From Stenotrophomonas raiganjensis (SeqCode) (GTDB lineage: Bacteria; Pseudomonadota; Gammaproteobacteria; Xanthomonadales; Xanthomonadaceae): 64,000 nt of DNA. Within the stretch, counting starts at the first letter, position 1; every line of letters starts with the position of its first letter. The DNA is taken from contig NZ_JAUTXR010000134.1 of the NCBI RefSeq assembly GCF_030658505.1, forward strand, positions 67,064 to 131,063, read 5' to 3'. Both the position numbers and the translations under genes were made by a program. Below are positions 8,972-18,205 of the stretch, in pieces. The notes below the pieces were generated by a model that was not told the origin of the DNA, did no database searches, and saw only the letters and a program-made list of their open reading frames with translations.

Positions 8972-11278
8972 TTACAGCCCGTAACGCTCGATCACATCCA
9001 GATGCGGCTGGCGATCCTGGTCGCAGGCTTCGGCCAGGCGCAGCCAGCAATGGGGATGCGGCCACTTCGCGGTTTCCTGCTGCAGGAAGCGGTGCAGCGC
9101 CAGCGGTGCATGGTCCTGCGGCTGGGCCACGGTGAACAGCACGCCCGGCAGGGTGCCCTCCTCCGCATCCGGATCGGTGACGGTGTAGTCCGCACGGCTG
9201 TGCGACCACACCTGCCAGCCCCGTGCTTCGGCCGCTTCGACGAAAGCACTCCAGGCCTCTTCGCCCGGGTGCGCACCGTCGATCAGCCAGCTGCGGGCGA
9301 AGCCACCGCGCTCAAGCACGTGTACCTGCGCATAGGTCGGGATGAAGTGCTCGCGCGCTTCTTCCTCTTCCGGCGCCGGGTGCACCAGCGCGGCATCGAA
9401 CACCACCCAGTCACCGACCCGCTGGGCGCGGTTGGCCGGCGCGTTCTCGACGATGCGCGCCGTCACCGGGCCGCTGCGACGGGCGTAGTACTCCATCGGT
9501 TCGCCGTTCTCTTCACTGCGGATGATCACCCAGCCCCACGGCTCTTCGACCACGCCTTCCTGGCTGGACAGCTCCATGCCGATCGCTGCCGCCGAGCGGC
9601 GCACCGCGTCCCAGTCGCGCGCCGCGCTGGCCGCACTCATGTGGTCCCAGTGCGCAGCATTGGGTTCTTCCAGCAGCTCCACCAGCTGTGCATAGCAAGC
9701 CTGGGCCTCGCTGAAGCGGCCGGTTTCCATGTACATCCGTGCCAGCGTGCCACGCGCACCGTGCGAACCCGGAGACAGCTCCAGAAGGGATCGGGCCGCC
9801 CGCTCCAGCGCCGGCCAGTCGGACACGCGACGGGCACGCTGCACCTCGCACCAGTGCGCGAACACCGGCACGCTGCCGCGATAGAGTTCGGCCAGCTGGC
9901 GCAGGCCATCGTCGTCGCCCTGCTCGGCCAGCCAGCGCATCAACGTATAGGCTGCGGGACCGTCATCCTGCGCATGCGCGCGCACGAAGCGCCACAGCAA
10001 TGCACGCGCTTCCTCCTGCGCACCACAGGCGCTCAACGCGGAGGCAGCCATCTCGGCCAGCGCCTCGTCATCGGGCCGCTCGGCATGCGCCTGCAGCAAC
10101 CACTGCGCCTCGCGCTCCGGGTCACGCGACTGGTTCTGCTCGCCCTGCGCGTCCAGCCAGGCCAGCAGTTCGCCCGCCGGCACCGGCAGCGGCGCGACGT
10201 CCGGCAACGCGTCGATGCGTGCGGCCAGGCCAGCCACCAGCGCCGCTGCACCACGGTCCTGGCGCAACTGCGCCAGATGGGTGCGGGCCAGTTCCAGCTG
10301 GCGCTGCGCCACCCAGCGTGCGCCACGTTGCAGGGCCAGCTCCAGGCTCAGCGCGGCGACTTCGATCAGCAGGCGATGCGAGCCAACCTCGGCGAAGTGC
10401 TCGATGATGGTGTTGTAGCGCGTGCCCAGATCCCAGGTATTGCGTGCGGGATCGCGCTGGCACAGCGCTGCGGCAGTATTCGCCCACAGCCGCCAATAGG
10501 TCGGTGTCAGTTCGCTCCACGGCACCAGCTGCTGCAGCGCTTCTTCATCACGGCCGAGCTGGGCCAGCGCCCACGCCTTGGACAGGCGACGCGGCACCGT
10601 GCAGTTGGCCGGCTCATACTCACCGGACGCGGCCACGTCGGCCTCGCGCTTCTCGATCAGCGCCAACGCTTCTTCGGCACGGCCCATGCCCAGCAGGATC
10701 TTGATCTGCATCTCCGGGAAGCTGTCGAATACTTCCTTGCCGCAGGCTTCGATCGCATCGGACTGCACCTGCAGGTAATCCAGCGCATCCTGGCCGCGGC
10801 CATCGTCGAGCAGGGCATCAGCTTTCTCGCAGCTCAGGCATTGGAAGCAGGCCCAGCTCGGATCGATGCGCGCCAGCGTTTCATCGCACACCTCGATGCG
10901 CTCGGGCACCCAGCCCGGGCCATCGATGTTGCCGTAGCAGGCCGCCAGGTCCTGGGTCACGCAGATCGACTGCGGGCACTCCAGCGTGTCCTCACGGTGC
11001 GCACGCTCGAACAGCGCCACGGCTTCGCCCAGCGCGCTCTCCCCTTCAACGCGGTTGCCGACGCGGTTGCGCAGCGCCCAGTGGCCGACGTAGACGTCGA
11101 CCCACGGATTATCCAGCGCCTTGCCCAGCGCACGGGCTTCGGGCAGCAATGCGTCGACGCGATCGACGCGCAGTTCGCTCACCTCGTCGGCGAGGCGGTT
11201 CAGCAGGTGCGCATTCTGCGCCTGGCCGGCCTGGCGCAGGTCACCCTGCAGTTTTTCGACCCAGTTCCAGATGTCCAT
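8972..11278 (-). CDS. large TPR-rich protein, partner of the upstream Hsp90-family gene
   Basis: A 768-residue soluble protein. It is built from helical repeats of the TPR/Sel1 kind over much of its length (for example ARMYMETGRFSEAQACYAQL near residue 510 and DEALAEMAASALSACGAQEEARAL near 400). A distinct, mixed alpha/beta C-terminal region of about 230 residues begins near residue 540 and ends HCWLRLAEACDQDRQPHLDVIERYGL. No catalytic motif is evident. It starts 48 nt downstream of the Hsp90-like gene on the same strand, so the two form an operon. TPR proteins commonly act as co-chaperones, so it may be a dedicated partner, which is an inference. Confidence 0.75.
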   Translation of the reverse strand: MDIWNWVEKLQGDLRQAGQAQNAHLLNRLADEVSELRVDRVDALLPEARALGKALDNPWVDVYVGHWALRNRVGNRVEGESALGEAVALFERAHREDTLECPQSICVTQDLAACYGNIDGPGWVPERIEVCDETLARIDPSWACFQCLSCEKADALLDDGRGQDALDYLQVQSDAIEACGKEVFDSFPEMQIKILLGMGRAEEALALIEKREADVAASGEYEPANCTVPRRLSKAWALAQLGRDEEALQQLVPWSELTPTYWRLWANTAAALCQRDPARNTWDLGTRYNTIIEHFAEVGSHRLLIEVAALSLELALQRGARWVAQRQLELARTHLAQLRQDRGAAALVAGLAARIDALPDVAPLPVPAGELLAWLDAQGEQNQSRDPEREAQWLLQAHAERPDDEALAEMAASALSACGAQEEARALLWRFVRAHAQDDGPAAYTLMRWLAEQGDDDGLRQLAELYRGSVPVFAHWCEVQRARRVSDWPALERAARSLLELSPGSHGARGTLARMYMETGRFSEAQACYAQLVELLEEPNAAHWDHMSAASAARDWDAVRRSAAAIGMELSSQEGVVEEPWGWVIIRSEENGEPMEYYARRSGPVTARIVENAPANRAQRVGDWVVFDAALVHPAPEEEEAREHFIPTYAQVHVLERGGFARSWLIDGAHPGEEAWSAFVEAAEARGWQVWSHSRADYTVTDPDAEEGTLPGVLFTVAQPQDHAPLALHRFLQQETAKWPHPHCWLRLAEACDQDRQPHLDVIERYGL

Positions 11279-11325
11279 GGGTAAGTGCTCCTGTCTAGCG
11301 AAGGCTGGATGAGAGGGGGCGGTGC

Positions 11326-13182
11326 TCAGCGCAGCATCTGCTGCAGGGCGCCGGCGATATCGGTGAAGGCGCCGTTGAGATCCGCGCCAGGCGTGGCGGT
11401 CGCGCGTGCCAGCGGACGGCCCTGCGCGGCGACGATGATCTTCAGCGAACGCAGCAGGCGCGCGGCGGCATCGGCCTGCGGATGACCGTCGCGTTGGGCG
11501 CGCAGCAGCGCCTGCACGGCGGGATTGTCGAGGTTGAGGTACAGCCGCGACGGCGCGCGCGATTCGATGCGCGCGGTGAACTGCCGGGCCAGGCGCAGCG
11601 CCGCCATCGAGACGCGCTTGTCGTTCTCGTCGTCTTCCAGCCGCTGCTTCAGCTCGGCCTCGCGGTCGGGTACCACCACCACCGGCAGCGCCTCCGGGCT
11701 GAAACGGGCGGGCAGCAGCTGCTCGCCATCGCCCAGCTGTTCGCGCAGCCACGCCAGCTGCGCCTCGTCGAGGCTGTCATCACTGCGGAACAGTGCGCGG
11801 TTGCCCTGCTCGGTGCCGAGCTCGACCAGGCGCAGGCCCTTGGCCTGGGCCCAACGGCGCAGGAACGGCACCACCGCGTAGCGATGGCCATGTGCCACCG
11901 GTACGCCCATCGCGCGGAACAGCATCTCTTCAAAGCCACCGCCGTTGTCGAGGATGACATGCACGGCACCACGCGCCGGCAACGCGCTGGCCGGCAGGTC
12001 GCCCTGCGAGGTCGGCACGCGCACGTGTTCCAGCAACAGGTCGAACAGGCGGTCATCGCACAGGGCTGCGCCCAGCAAGGCCTCATTGTGGCGCGTGAGA
12101 ACGCGGCGCCAGGCTTCCGGCTGCTGCCGCGCGACGTCGGCCAGGCCGTCGATCAGCGCTTCCAGCAGAGCATGCTGCACGGCGCGGTACTGGTCATCGC
12201 GCTGCAGGTCTTCGCGGCTGGCGGTGGGCGTCAGCCGCGAGGATTCGATCACCCCGCCGATGAAGCCGGCCCACGGCGGCAGCAGGTCGCGGGCATCGTC
12301 ATCCAGCAGCATGCCGCGCACGAACACCGACAGGTTGCGGTTGTCGCTGGTGCCATAGGTGGCACCATCCTGCACCCACAGCAGGCCGGTGGCATCGCTG
12401 TTGCCATCGGCGCGCAGCGGTACGGTGACGATCGGTTCGAAATCGTGCTCGAACCGCGCGGCGAACTGCAGCGCCTGCCGGCGGGCCTGCACCGGATGCA
12501 CCGCGACATCGCCCTGGCCGCGCCACGGCGGCGGCTCGGGATTGAGCGCCTCGCCCGCAGCCCCGATGAAGATCGGCTCTGACAGCAGCGCGCAGTAGCG
12601 GCCCAGCACGTCGTGCAGGCGCGCTTCGTTGGCCAGCGGCAGGAAGTCCGGATGCAGCTCCAGCTCCACCTCGGTACCCACTGCGCGTGCCGGTACTTCG
12701 CTGACGGTGTACTGCTCGGCGTTGCTGGACACGTACAGATGGCCCAGTTCCGGCGTCTGGTACGAGGTGGTACGCACGCTGACCCGGCGCGCCAGCACGA
12801 AGGCCGACAGGAAGCCGAGGCCGAACATGCCGATCAGGCCTTCATCGTCCTCGCCGCACTGGCGCAGGCCACGGGTATAGCCGACGCCGACGGTGGCCAG
12901 GTAATCGTGGATTTCCTGGCGGGTCAGGCCGGCGCCGGTATCGGTGATGCGCAGCACGCCGGCAGCGGCATCGACCTGCACCGAAATGCGCGAGGGCACC
13001 TCGACGCCGGGCTGTTCGATACGGCGGCGGATGATCGAGTCGTGCGCGTTCTGCACCAGCTCACGCAGCGCTACCACCGGGGTGGAATACAGGTGCTTGC
13101 CCAGCACCGTCATCAGTCCATTGAGATCGACCCCGGCGCGACGGATTTCGGCGTTGGGGGCGGTGAGCGCGGTGTCCTGCAT
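11326..13182 (-). CDS. Hsp90-family (GHKL) ATPase, divergent from HtpG
   Basis: A 618-residue protein. The N-terminal GHKL ATPase site is complete: ALRELVQNAHDSI (E41, N45, D48), ITDTGAGL (81-85) and GLIGMFGLGF (115-124). A middle domain with LLWVQDGATYGTSDNRNLSVFV (client/ATP loop region) follows, as in HtpG. The C-terminal part is shorter and shows little resemblance to the HtpG dimerisation domain. Hsp90 proteins use ATP to remodel client proteins. It is followed after 48 nt by the TPR protein gene. It is probably a paralogue rather than the main HtpG. Confidence 0.85.
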   Translation of the reverse strand: MQDTALTAPNAEIRRAGVDLNGLMTVLGKHLYSTPVVALRELVQNAHDSIIRRRIEQPGVEVPSRISVQVDAAAGVLRITDTGAGLTRQEIHDYLATVGVGYTRGLRQCGEDDEGLIGMFGLGFLSAFVLARRVSVRTTSYQTPELGHLYVSSNAEQYTVSEVPARAVGTEVELELHPDFLPLANEARLHDVLGRYCALLSEPIFIGAAGEALNPEPPPWRGQGDVAVHPVQARRQALQFAARFEHDFEPIVTVPLRADGNSDATGLLWVQDGATYGTSDNRNLSVFVRGMLLDDDARDLLPPWAGFIGGVIESSRLTPTASREDLQRDDQYRAVQHALLEALIDGLADVARQQPEAWRRVLTRHNEALLGAALCDDRLFDLLLEHVRVPTSQGDLPASALPARGAVHVILDNGGGFEEMLFRAMGVPVAHGHRYAVVPFLRRWAQAKGLRLVELGTEQGNRALFRSDDSLDEAQLAWLREQLGDGEQLLPARFSPEALPVVVVPDREAELKQRLEDDENDKRVSMAALRLARQFTARIESRAPSRLYLNLDNPAVQALLRAQRDGHPQADAAARLLRSLKIIVAAQGRPLARATATPGADLNGAFTDIAGALQQMLR

Positions 13183-13280
13183 GTAATCGTTTACTCCTGG
13201 GCACGGAAAGACGCCAGAGGGCGTCTTCGTCGAGCGGGAAAAACTAGCACAGTGAAGCTGACCGTTACTGCATTGGACAC

Positions 13281-13411
13281 GTGTAGAGCCGAGCCGATGC
13301 TCGGCTGCTCTTCGCTCTGTGTAGAGTCAAGCCATGCTCGACTGATGTTTGGCCACCCGTCGAGCATGGCTCGGCGCTACAAAAAGCAGCCGAGCGTGGA
13401 CTCGGCTCTAC
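13281..13411. repeat. cluster of GTAG palindromes (SMAG-like)
   Basis: Several units lie in the gap between radA and the Hsp90-like gene. One is GTAG 13283-13286 followed by AGCCGAGC/GCTCGGCT. Another is GTAG at 13321 paired with an inverted unit ending CTAC at 13377-13380. A third inverted unit ends CTAC at 13408-13411. The stems all carry a (A)GCCGAGC or GTCGAGCATGG core. These match the GTAG-led SMAG repeats described in S. maltophilia. Confidence 0.8.
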
Positions 13412-13421
13412 AGTACCGGCA

Positions 13422-14798
13422 TCACGCTGCGTCGATGGCCTCGGACAGCCGCTCCACCGCGATCACTTCCATTCCCTTCACCGAACCGCCCTTGGGCGCA
13501 TTGGCCTTGGGCACGATGGCACGCTTGAAGCCGTGGGTGGCCGCCTCGCGCAGGCGGTCTTCGCCATTGGGCACCGGGCGGATCTCGCCGGACAGACCGA
13601 CTTCGCCAAACGCAATCGTCTTCTCCGCAAGCGGCCGGTCCTGCAGAGAGGACAGCACCGCCAGCAGCACCGGCAGGTCGGCAGCGGTTTCCTGCACGCG
13701 GATGCCGCCCACGACGTTGACAAACACGTCCTGGTCGCCGACCAGCACGCCACCGTGGCGGTGCAGCACCGCCAGCAGCATGGCCAGGCGGTTCTGCTCC
13801 AGGCCGACCGCGACACGACGCGGATTCGACAGGGGCGACGCATCCACCAGCGCCTGCACTTCCACCAGCAGCGGCCGGGTACCCTCGCGGGTGACCATCA
13901 CGCAGCTGCCCGGCTGGTGGGTGCTGCCACCGGACAGGAAGATCGCCGACGGATTGGAGACTTCCTTCAGGCCCTTGTCGCCCATCGCGAACACGCCCAG
14001 CTCGTTGACCGCACCGAAGCGATTCTTGAACGCACGCAACAGGCGGAAGCGGCTGCCACTCTCACCTTCGAAATACAGCACCGCATCGACCATGTGCTCG
14101 AGCACGCGCGGGCCGGCGATACCGCCCTCCTTGGTCACGTGGCCGACCAGGAACACGGCGGTGCCGGTTTCCTTGGCGAAGCGCACCAGGCGCGCCGCGC
14201 TCTCGCGCACCTGGCTGACCGAACCCGGCGCGGCGGTCAGGCTCTCGGTCCACAGGGTCTGCACGGAATCGGCCACGATCAGCCGCGGGCCGGCCTTGGA
14301 CGCATGCTGCAGGATCGACTCGACCCCGGTCTCGGCCAGCGCATTGACCCCGTCCAGCGGTAGTTCCAGCCGGTGCGCGCGGCCGGCCACCTGGGCCAGC
14401 GACTCCTCGCCGGTGACGTACAGCACCGGCAGCTCGGCCGCCATCTTCGCCACCGCCTGCAGCAGCAGGGTCGACTTTCCGATGCCCGGGTCGCCGCCGA
14501 CCAGCACCACCGCGCCCTCGACCAGGCCCCCGCCGAGCACGCGATCGAACTCGCCGATGCCAGTGGAGACCCGGCGATGCTCGGTCTGCTCCACGTCCTT
14601 CAGCGCGGTGATCTTCGGCGGATCGATCTTGCCGGCCCAGCCCGCCCGCCGCGAAGCTGGTGCCTTGGCTGCCGCCGCACTCTCCAGCACGATTTCAGAC
14701 AGCGAGTTCCAGGCGTTGCACTCCGTGCACTGGCCCTGCCATTTGCTGAATTCGGCGCCGCATTCATTGCAGACGTAGGCGGTGCGGGCTTTGGCCAT
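13422..14798 (-). CDS. radA: DNA repair protein RadA
   Basis: RadA is a RecA-like ATPase that promotes branch migration during recombinational repair. The 458-residue product has an N-terminal zinc finger (VCNECG and CTECNAW, four cysteines within the first 35 residues), Walker A GGDPGIGKST near residue 95, the RadA-specific FKNRFGAVNE motif near 255, and a C-terminal Lon-like domain (VAFGEVGLSGEIRPV-like sequence). Confidence 0.96.
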   Translation of the reverse strand: MAKARTAYVCNECGAEFSKWQGQCTECNAWNSLSEIVLESAAAAKAPASRRAGWAGKIDPPKITALKDVEQTEHRRVSTGIGEFDRVLGGGLVEGAVVLVGGDPGIGKSTLLLQAVAKMAAELPVLYVTGEESLAQVAGRAHRLELPLDGVNALAETGVESILQHASKAGPRLIVADSVQTLWTESLTAAPGSVSQVRESAARLVRFAKETGTAVFLVGHVTKEGGIAGPRVLEHMVDAVLYFEGESGSRFRLLRAFKNRFGAVNELGVFAMGDKGLKEVSNPSAIFLSGGSTHQPGSCVMVTREGTRPLLVEVQALVDASPLSNPRRVAVGLEQNRLAMLLAVLHRHGGVLVGDQDVFVNVVGGIRVQETAADLPVLLAVLSSLQDRPLAEKTIAFGEVGLSGEIRPVPNGEDRLREAATHGFKRAIVPKANAPKGGSVKGMEVIAVERLSEAIDAA

Positions 14799-14948
14799 CG
14801 GATGATTTCCAGCAACGGGAACAGGCGTGGCAGGATAGCCGAGCCGGGTCGCAGGTGCTGCGACCGCTCAAGTCCCACCCACCCGCGCCGATAGGGGTCG
14901 CGGGCGTGCGCCTTGCGGGCGCCCCCTCCCTCCCCCACTGGATTCAAC

Positions 14949-17006
14949 ATGACTGGCAGTTACAGTCAGAGCCTGGTCATCATCTCGCTGCTGGTGGCCA
15001 TTCTTGCTTCGTACACGGCGCTGGACATGGCCGGGCGCCTGGCTACGGCCGAGGGCCGCGTGGCCCGCTGGTGGCTGGCCGGTGGCGCGGCAGCGATGGG
15101 CCTGGGCATCTGGTCGATGCACTTCATCGGCATGCTCGCCTTCGACCTGCCGATCCCGGTCGGCTATGACCTCGGCATCACCCTGTACTCGCTGGCGGTC
15201 TCGATCGGCGCCTCGGCCTATGCGCTGTGGCTGGTGTCGCGGCCCAGCCTGCCGTGGCGGCGGTTGCTGGCCGGCGCGGTGCTGATGGGGCTGGGCATCG
15301 CCACCATGCATTACCTGGGCATGGCCGCGATGCGCATGCAGCCGGGCATCGACTATCACCCGGGCTGGTTCGCCGCCTCCATCGCGGTAGCCATCGGTGC
15401 CGCGGGTGCCGCACTGTGGATCGCCTTCCGCCTGCGCACGGAGCGGCGCAATACCCTGATGCTGCGCGCGCTCGCATCGCTGGTGATGGGCCTGGCCATT
15501 GTCGGCATGCACTACACCGGCATGGCGGCCGCGCGCTTCCCCGAAGGCAGCATCTGCGGCGCGGTCGGCAGTGGCGGCATCGACACCCGCTGGCTGGCGG
15601 TGCTGGTGATCGTCACCACCGTGGCCACGCTGGGTATCGCCCTGGTCGCCTCGCTGTTCGACCGGCAGATGCGCGTGCGCACCGGGCTGCTGGCCGACTC
15701 GCTGGCACACGCCAATGACAAGCTGATCCAGGCCGCGCTGCATGATCCGCTGACCCAGCTGCCCAACCGCATGCTGCTGCAGGACCGCATCGAGCAGGCC
15801 ATCGAGAAGGCGCGACGCCGCAGCCATGCGGTGGCAGTGATGTTCTGCGACCTGGACGGCTTCAAGGCCGTCAACGATGCCTATGGCCACCAGCTCGGCG
15901 ACCGCCTGCTGGTGGCGGTGGCCCAGCGCATCGGCGGCCTGCTGCGCCCGCAGGACACCTTCGCCCGTCTCGGCGGCGACGAGTTCGTGATCGTGCTGGC
16001 CATCGATATTCCCGACGATGCGGTGGTGGTGGCCGAGCGCATCATCGCTGCGGCGGGCGAGCCGTTCACCCTGGATGCGGCCGAACTGCAGGTCAGTGCC
16101 AGCCTCGGCATCGCCCTGTACCCGGACGACGCCAGCAACGAGCGCGAACTGATGGCGCACGCCGATGCGGCGATGTACCACACCAAGGAAACCGGACGGA
16201 ACGGCTATACCTTCTTCACGCCATCGATGCAGCTGAGCGCCAACCGCCAGCTGCGCCTGCTGCAGGACCTGCGCAAGGCGATCGCGCGTGGCGAACTGGT
16301 GCTGCACTACCAGCCCAAGTTCCCGGCGGCGGGTGCACCGGCCACCGGCGCCGAGGCCCTGCTGCGCTGGCAGCACCCGGAGCTGGGCCTGCTGGCACCG
16401 GATGTGTTCATTCCCATTGCCGAACGCAGTGGCCTGATCCTGCCGATCGGCGACTGGGTACTGGACCGCGCCTGCGCGCAGCTGCGTGCGTGGCACGATG
16501 CCGGGCATGCCGAATGGTCGATGGCGGTGAACCTTTCGCCACTTCAGTTCTCCTCGCCGGCCCTGTTGGACAGCGTGCGCGAGGCACTGGAGCGGCACCG
16601 GATCGAACCGGCGCGGCTGACCCTGGAGATCACCGAGACCACGGCGATGAAGGACGTCGATGCCAGCCTGGCGATCCTCAACGCCCTGACCGCGATGGGG
16701 GTGCACATCGCCATCGATGATTTCGGCACCGGCTATTCCAGCCTGCTGTATCTCAAGCGCATGCCCGCCACCGAACTGAAGATCGACCGTGCATTCGTGC
16801 ACGATCTGGAGTGCAACGCCGAAGATGCCGCCATCGTCTCGTCGATCATCGCACTGGGCCGCACCCTGCAGCTGCAGGTGGTGGCCGAAGGCGTGGAGAC
16901 GCAGGCGCAGCGTGAATACCTGAGCGAGCTGGGCTGCGACCAGTTGCAGGGCTACCACCTGGGCCGGCCGATGGAGGCCGAGGAGTTCCTGCGCCGGGTG
17001 GGGTGA
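14949..17006 (+). CDS. MHYT-GGDEF-EAL c-di-GMP enzyme
   Basis: A 685-residue inner-membrane sensor enzyme. The N-terminal MHYT domain has seven hydrophobic segments and three repeats of the M-H-(Y/F)-x-G-M motif (MHFIGM at 57-62, MHYLGM near 119, MHYTGM near 187), which may bind a metal and sense a diatomic gas. The GGDEF domain has an intact RLGGDEFVIVL (near 340) and the EAL domain an intact GAEALLRW (near 466), with DDFGTGYSSL and KIDRAFV. Both activities could therefore be functional. The start ATG 14949 is chosen because it leads directly into the first helix. Confidence 0.93.
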   Translation: MTGSYSQSLVIISLLVAILASYTALDMAGRLATAEGRVARWWLAGGAAAMGLGIWSMHFIGMLAFDLPIPVGYDLGITLYSLAVSIGASAYALWLVSRPSLPWRRLLAGAVLMGLGIATMHYLGMAAMRMQPGIDYHPGWFAASIAVAIGAAGAALWIAFRLRTERRNTLMLRALASLVMGLAIVGMHYTGMAAARFPEGSICGAVGSGGIDTRWLAVLVIVTTVATLGIALVASLFDRQMRVRTGLLADSLAHANDKLIQAALHDPLTQLPNRMLLQDRIEQAIEKARRRSHAVAVMFCDLDGFKAVNDAYGHQLGDRLLVAVAQRIGGLLRPQDTFARLGGDEFVIVLAIDIPDDAVVVAERIIAAAGEPFTLDAAELQVSASLGIALYPDDASNERELMAHADAAMYHTKETGRNGYTFFTPSMQLSANRQLRLLQDLRKAIARGELVLHYQPKFPAAGAPATGAEALLRWQHPELGLLAPDVFIPIAERSGLILPIGDWVLDRACAQLRAWHDAGHAEWSMAVNLSPLQFSSPALLDSVREALERHRIEPARLTLEITETTAMKDVDASLAILNALTAMGVHIAIDDFGTGYSSLLYLKRMPATELKIDRAFVHDLECNAEDAAIVSSIIALGRTLQLQVVAEGVETQAQREYLSELGCDQLQGYHLGRPMEAEEFLRRVG

Positions 17007-17078
17007 GGCCCCGGTTTCGAGGTCGGGCCCCTTGCCGCAGGCAAGCGCTCTGCCCCCGGATGGATCGTGCGCGCGGTT

Positions 17079-17159
17079 CATCCACGCATGGCGTGGATCT
17101 ACGGGTAGCGCCGGCCGGGGGCCGGCTACCCGGGTTTGCCGGCCAGCGGCCGGCACTAC
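17079..17159. repeat. GTAG/CTAC palindrome array (SMAG-like)
   Basis: Three neighbouring hairpins: ATCCACGC/GCGTGGAT followed by CTAC, then GTAG with CGCCGGCC/GGCCGGC, then TGCCGGCC/GGCCGGCA ending in CTAC. They fill the gap between the c-di-GMP gene and cyoD and fit the SMAG repeat pattern. Confidence 0.7.
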
Positions 17160-17168
17160 CGGACGACG

Positions 17169-17204
17169 GAAAAACAGAAAGGCCGCCCGGGGGCGGCCTT
17201 TCTG
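17169..17204 (-). terminator. Rho-independent terminator of the cyo operon
   Basis: A perfect 13-bp stem (17175-17187 with 17192-17204) is followed on the minus strand by TTTTTCCG. It lies about 20 bp beyond the cyoD stop. A C-terminal A-run on the other side is weak, so its main direction is the minus strand. Confidence 0.85.
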
Positions 17205-17225
17205 CGTGGCAACGTCGCAGGGACG

Positions 17226-17567
17226 TCAGTGCATCATGTGCACGTTCATGTTGTGCATGACCCACAGGGTGCCGATCACGATGATGCCGATCACCACCAC
17301 GGTGAAGGCCGCAGCGTTGACGTTCCAGCGGCTTTCCGAAGAGCGGTCCAGGTGCAGGAAGAACACCAGGTGGACCAGCATCTGCAGCACCGCGGTGACC
17401 GCGATCACCACACCGTTGACGGTGCGCGAGAAGTCGCCCGACATCACCATCCAGAACGGGATGACGGTCAGCACCACCGCCAGCACGAAGCCGATCAGGT
17501 AGGACTTGACGCTGCCGTGGCTCTCGCCGCCGGCTGCGTGGTCGTGTGCATGGTTGTCATGTGCCAT
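17226..17567 (-). CDS. cyoD: cytochrome bo3 ubiquinol oxidase subunit IV
   Basis: A 113-residue protein with three transmembrane helices and the family segment VLTVIPFWMVMSG followed by AVLQMLVHLVFFLHLDRS. Subunit IV helps assemble the Cu-B centre. The first 17 residues hold five histidines. Its start overlaps the cyoC stop by one base (TAATG). It is the last gene of the cyoABCD operon. Confidence 0.95.
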   Translation of the reverse strand: MAHDNHAHDHAAGGESHGSVKSYLIGFVLAVVLTVIPFWMVMSGDFSRTVNGVVIAVTAVLQMLVHLVFFLHLDRSSESRWNVNAAAFTVVVIGIIVIGTLWVMHNMNVHMMH

Positions 17568-18205
17568 TACAGCGCTCCATTGAGGTAGACGACGGAGAAC
17601 ACGCCGATCCAGATCAGGTCCAGGAAGTGCCAGAACAGGCTCAGGCACGCCATGCGGGTCTTGTTGGTCGGGGTCAGGCCGTACTTCTTCAGCTGCACGA
17701 ACATCACCAGCAGCCACAGCAGGCCGGCGCTGACGTGCAGGCCGTGGGTACCGACCAGGGCGAAGAACGCCGACAGGAAGGCACTGCGGTCCGGACCGTA
17801 GCCCTGATGGATCAGGTGCTGGAACTCCCACACTTCCATGCACATGAAGCCGAAGCCCAGCAGCCAGGTGATGCCCAGCCACAGGTACATCTGGCCCATC
17901 TGCTTGCGGTGCATGGCAATCATGCCCAGGCCGAAGGTCAGCGACGAGGTCAGCAGCAGCGCGGTTTCCCACGCCACGAACGGCAGCTCGAACAGGTCCT
18001 TCGCGGTGGGACCGCCATCGGTACCGCCTGCCAGCACCACGTAGGTGGCGAACAGCGAGGCGAAGATGAGGCAGTCGCTCATCAGGTACACCCAGAAACC
18101 GAAGACGGTATTGCCGCCGGTGTCGTGGTGCTCGTGGTCGTCATGGCCATGGGCCGCCGCGTGCGCGGCGTGCCCGTGGCTCAGGGTCGAGGTATTGGTG
18201 CTCAT
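17567..18205 (-). CDS. cyoC: cytochrome bo3 ubiquinol oxidase subunit III
   Basis: A 212-residue protein with five transmembrane helices ([56 protein letters not shown] and [13 protein letters not shown] among them). The first 28 residues are soluble and histidine-rich (eight histidines). Its start overlaps the cyoB stop by four bases (ATGA). Confidence 0.95.
   Translation of the reverse strand: MSTNTSTLSHGHAAHAAAHGHDDHEHHDTGGNTVFGFWVYLMSDCLIFASLFATYVVLAGGTDGGPTAKDLFELPFVAWETALLLTSSLTFGLGMIAMHRKQMGQMYLWLGITWLLGFGFMCMEVWEFQHLIHQGYGPDRSAFLSAFFALVGTHGLHVSAGLLWLLVMFVQLKKYGLTPTNKTRMACLSLFWHFLDLIWIGVFSVVYLNGAL

Noticed and set aside
8930..11284. 784-residue plus-strand open frame opposite the TPR gene
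   Set aside because: The minus frame has regular TPR helices and a ribosome site; the plus frame is His/Gln/Arg-rich.
14868..17156. 762-residue open frame opposite the MHYT-GGDEF-EAL gene
   Set aside because: Antisense to a gene with intact MHYT, GGDEF and EAL motifs; no domain of its own.
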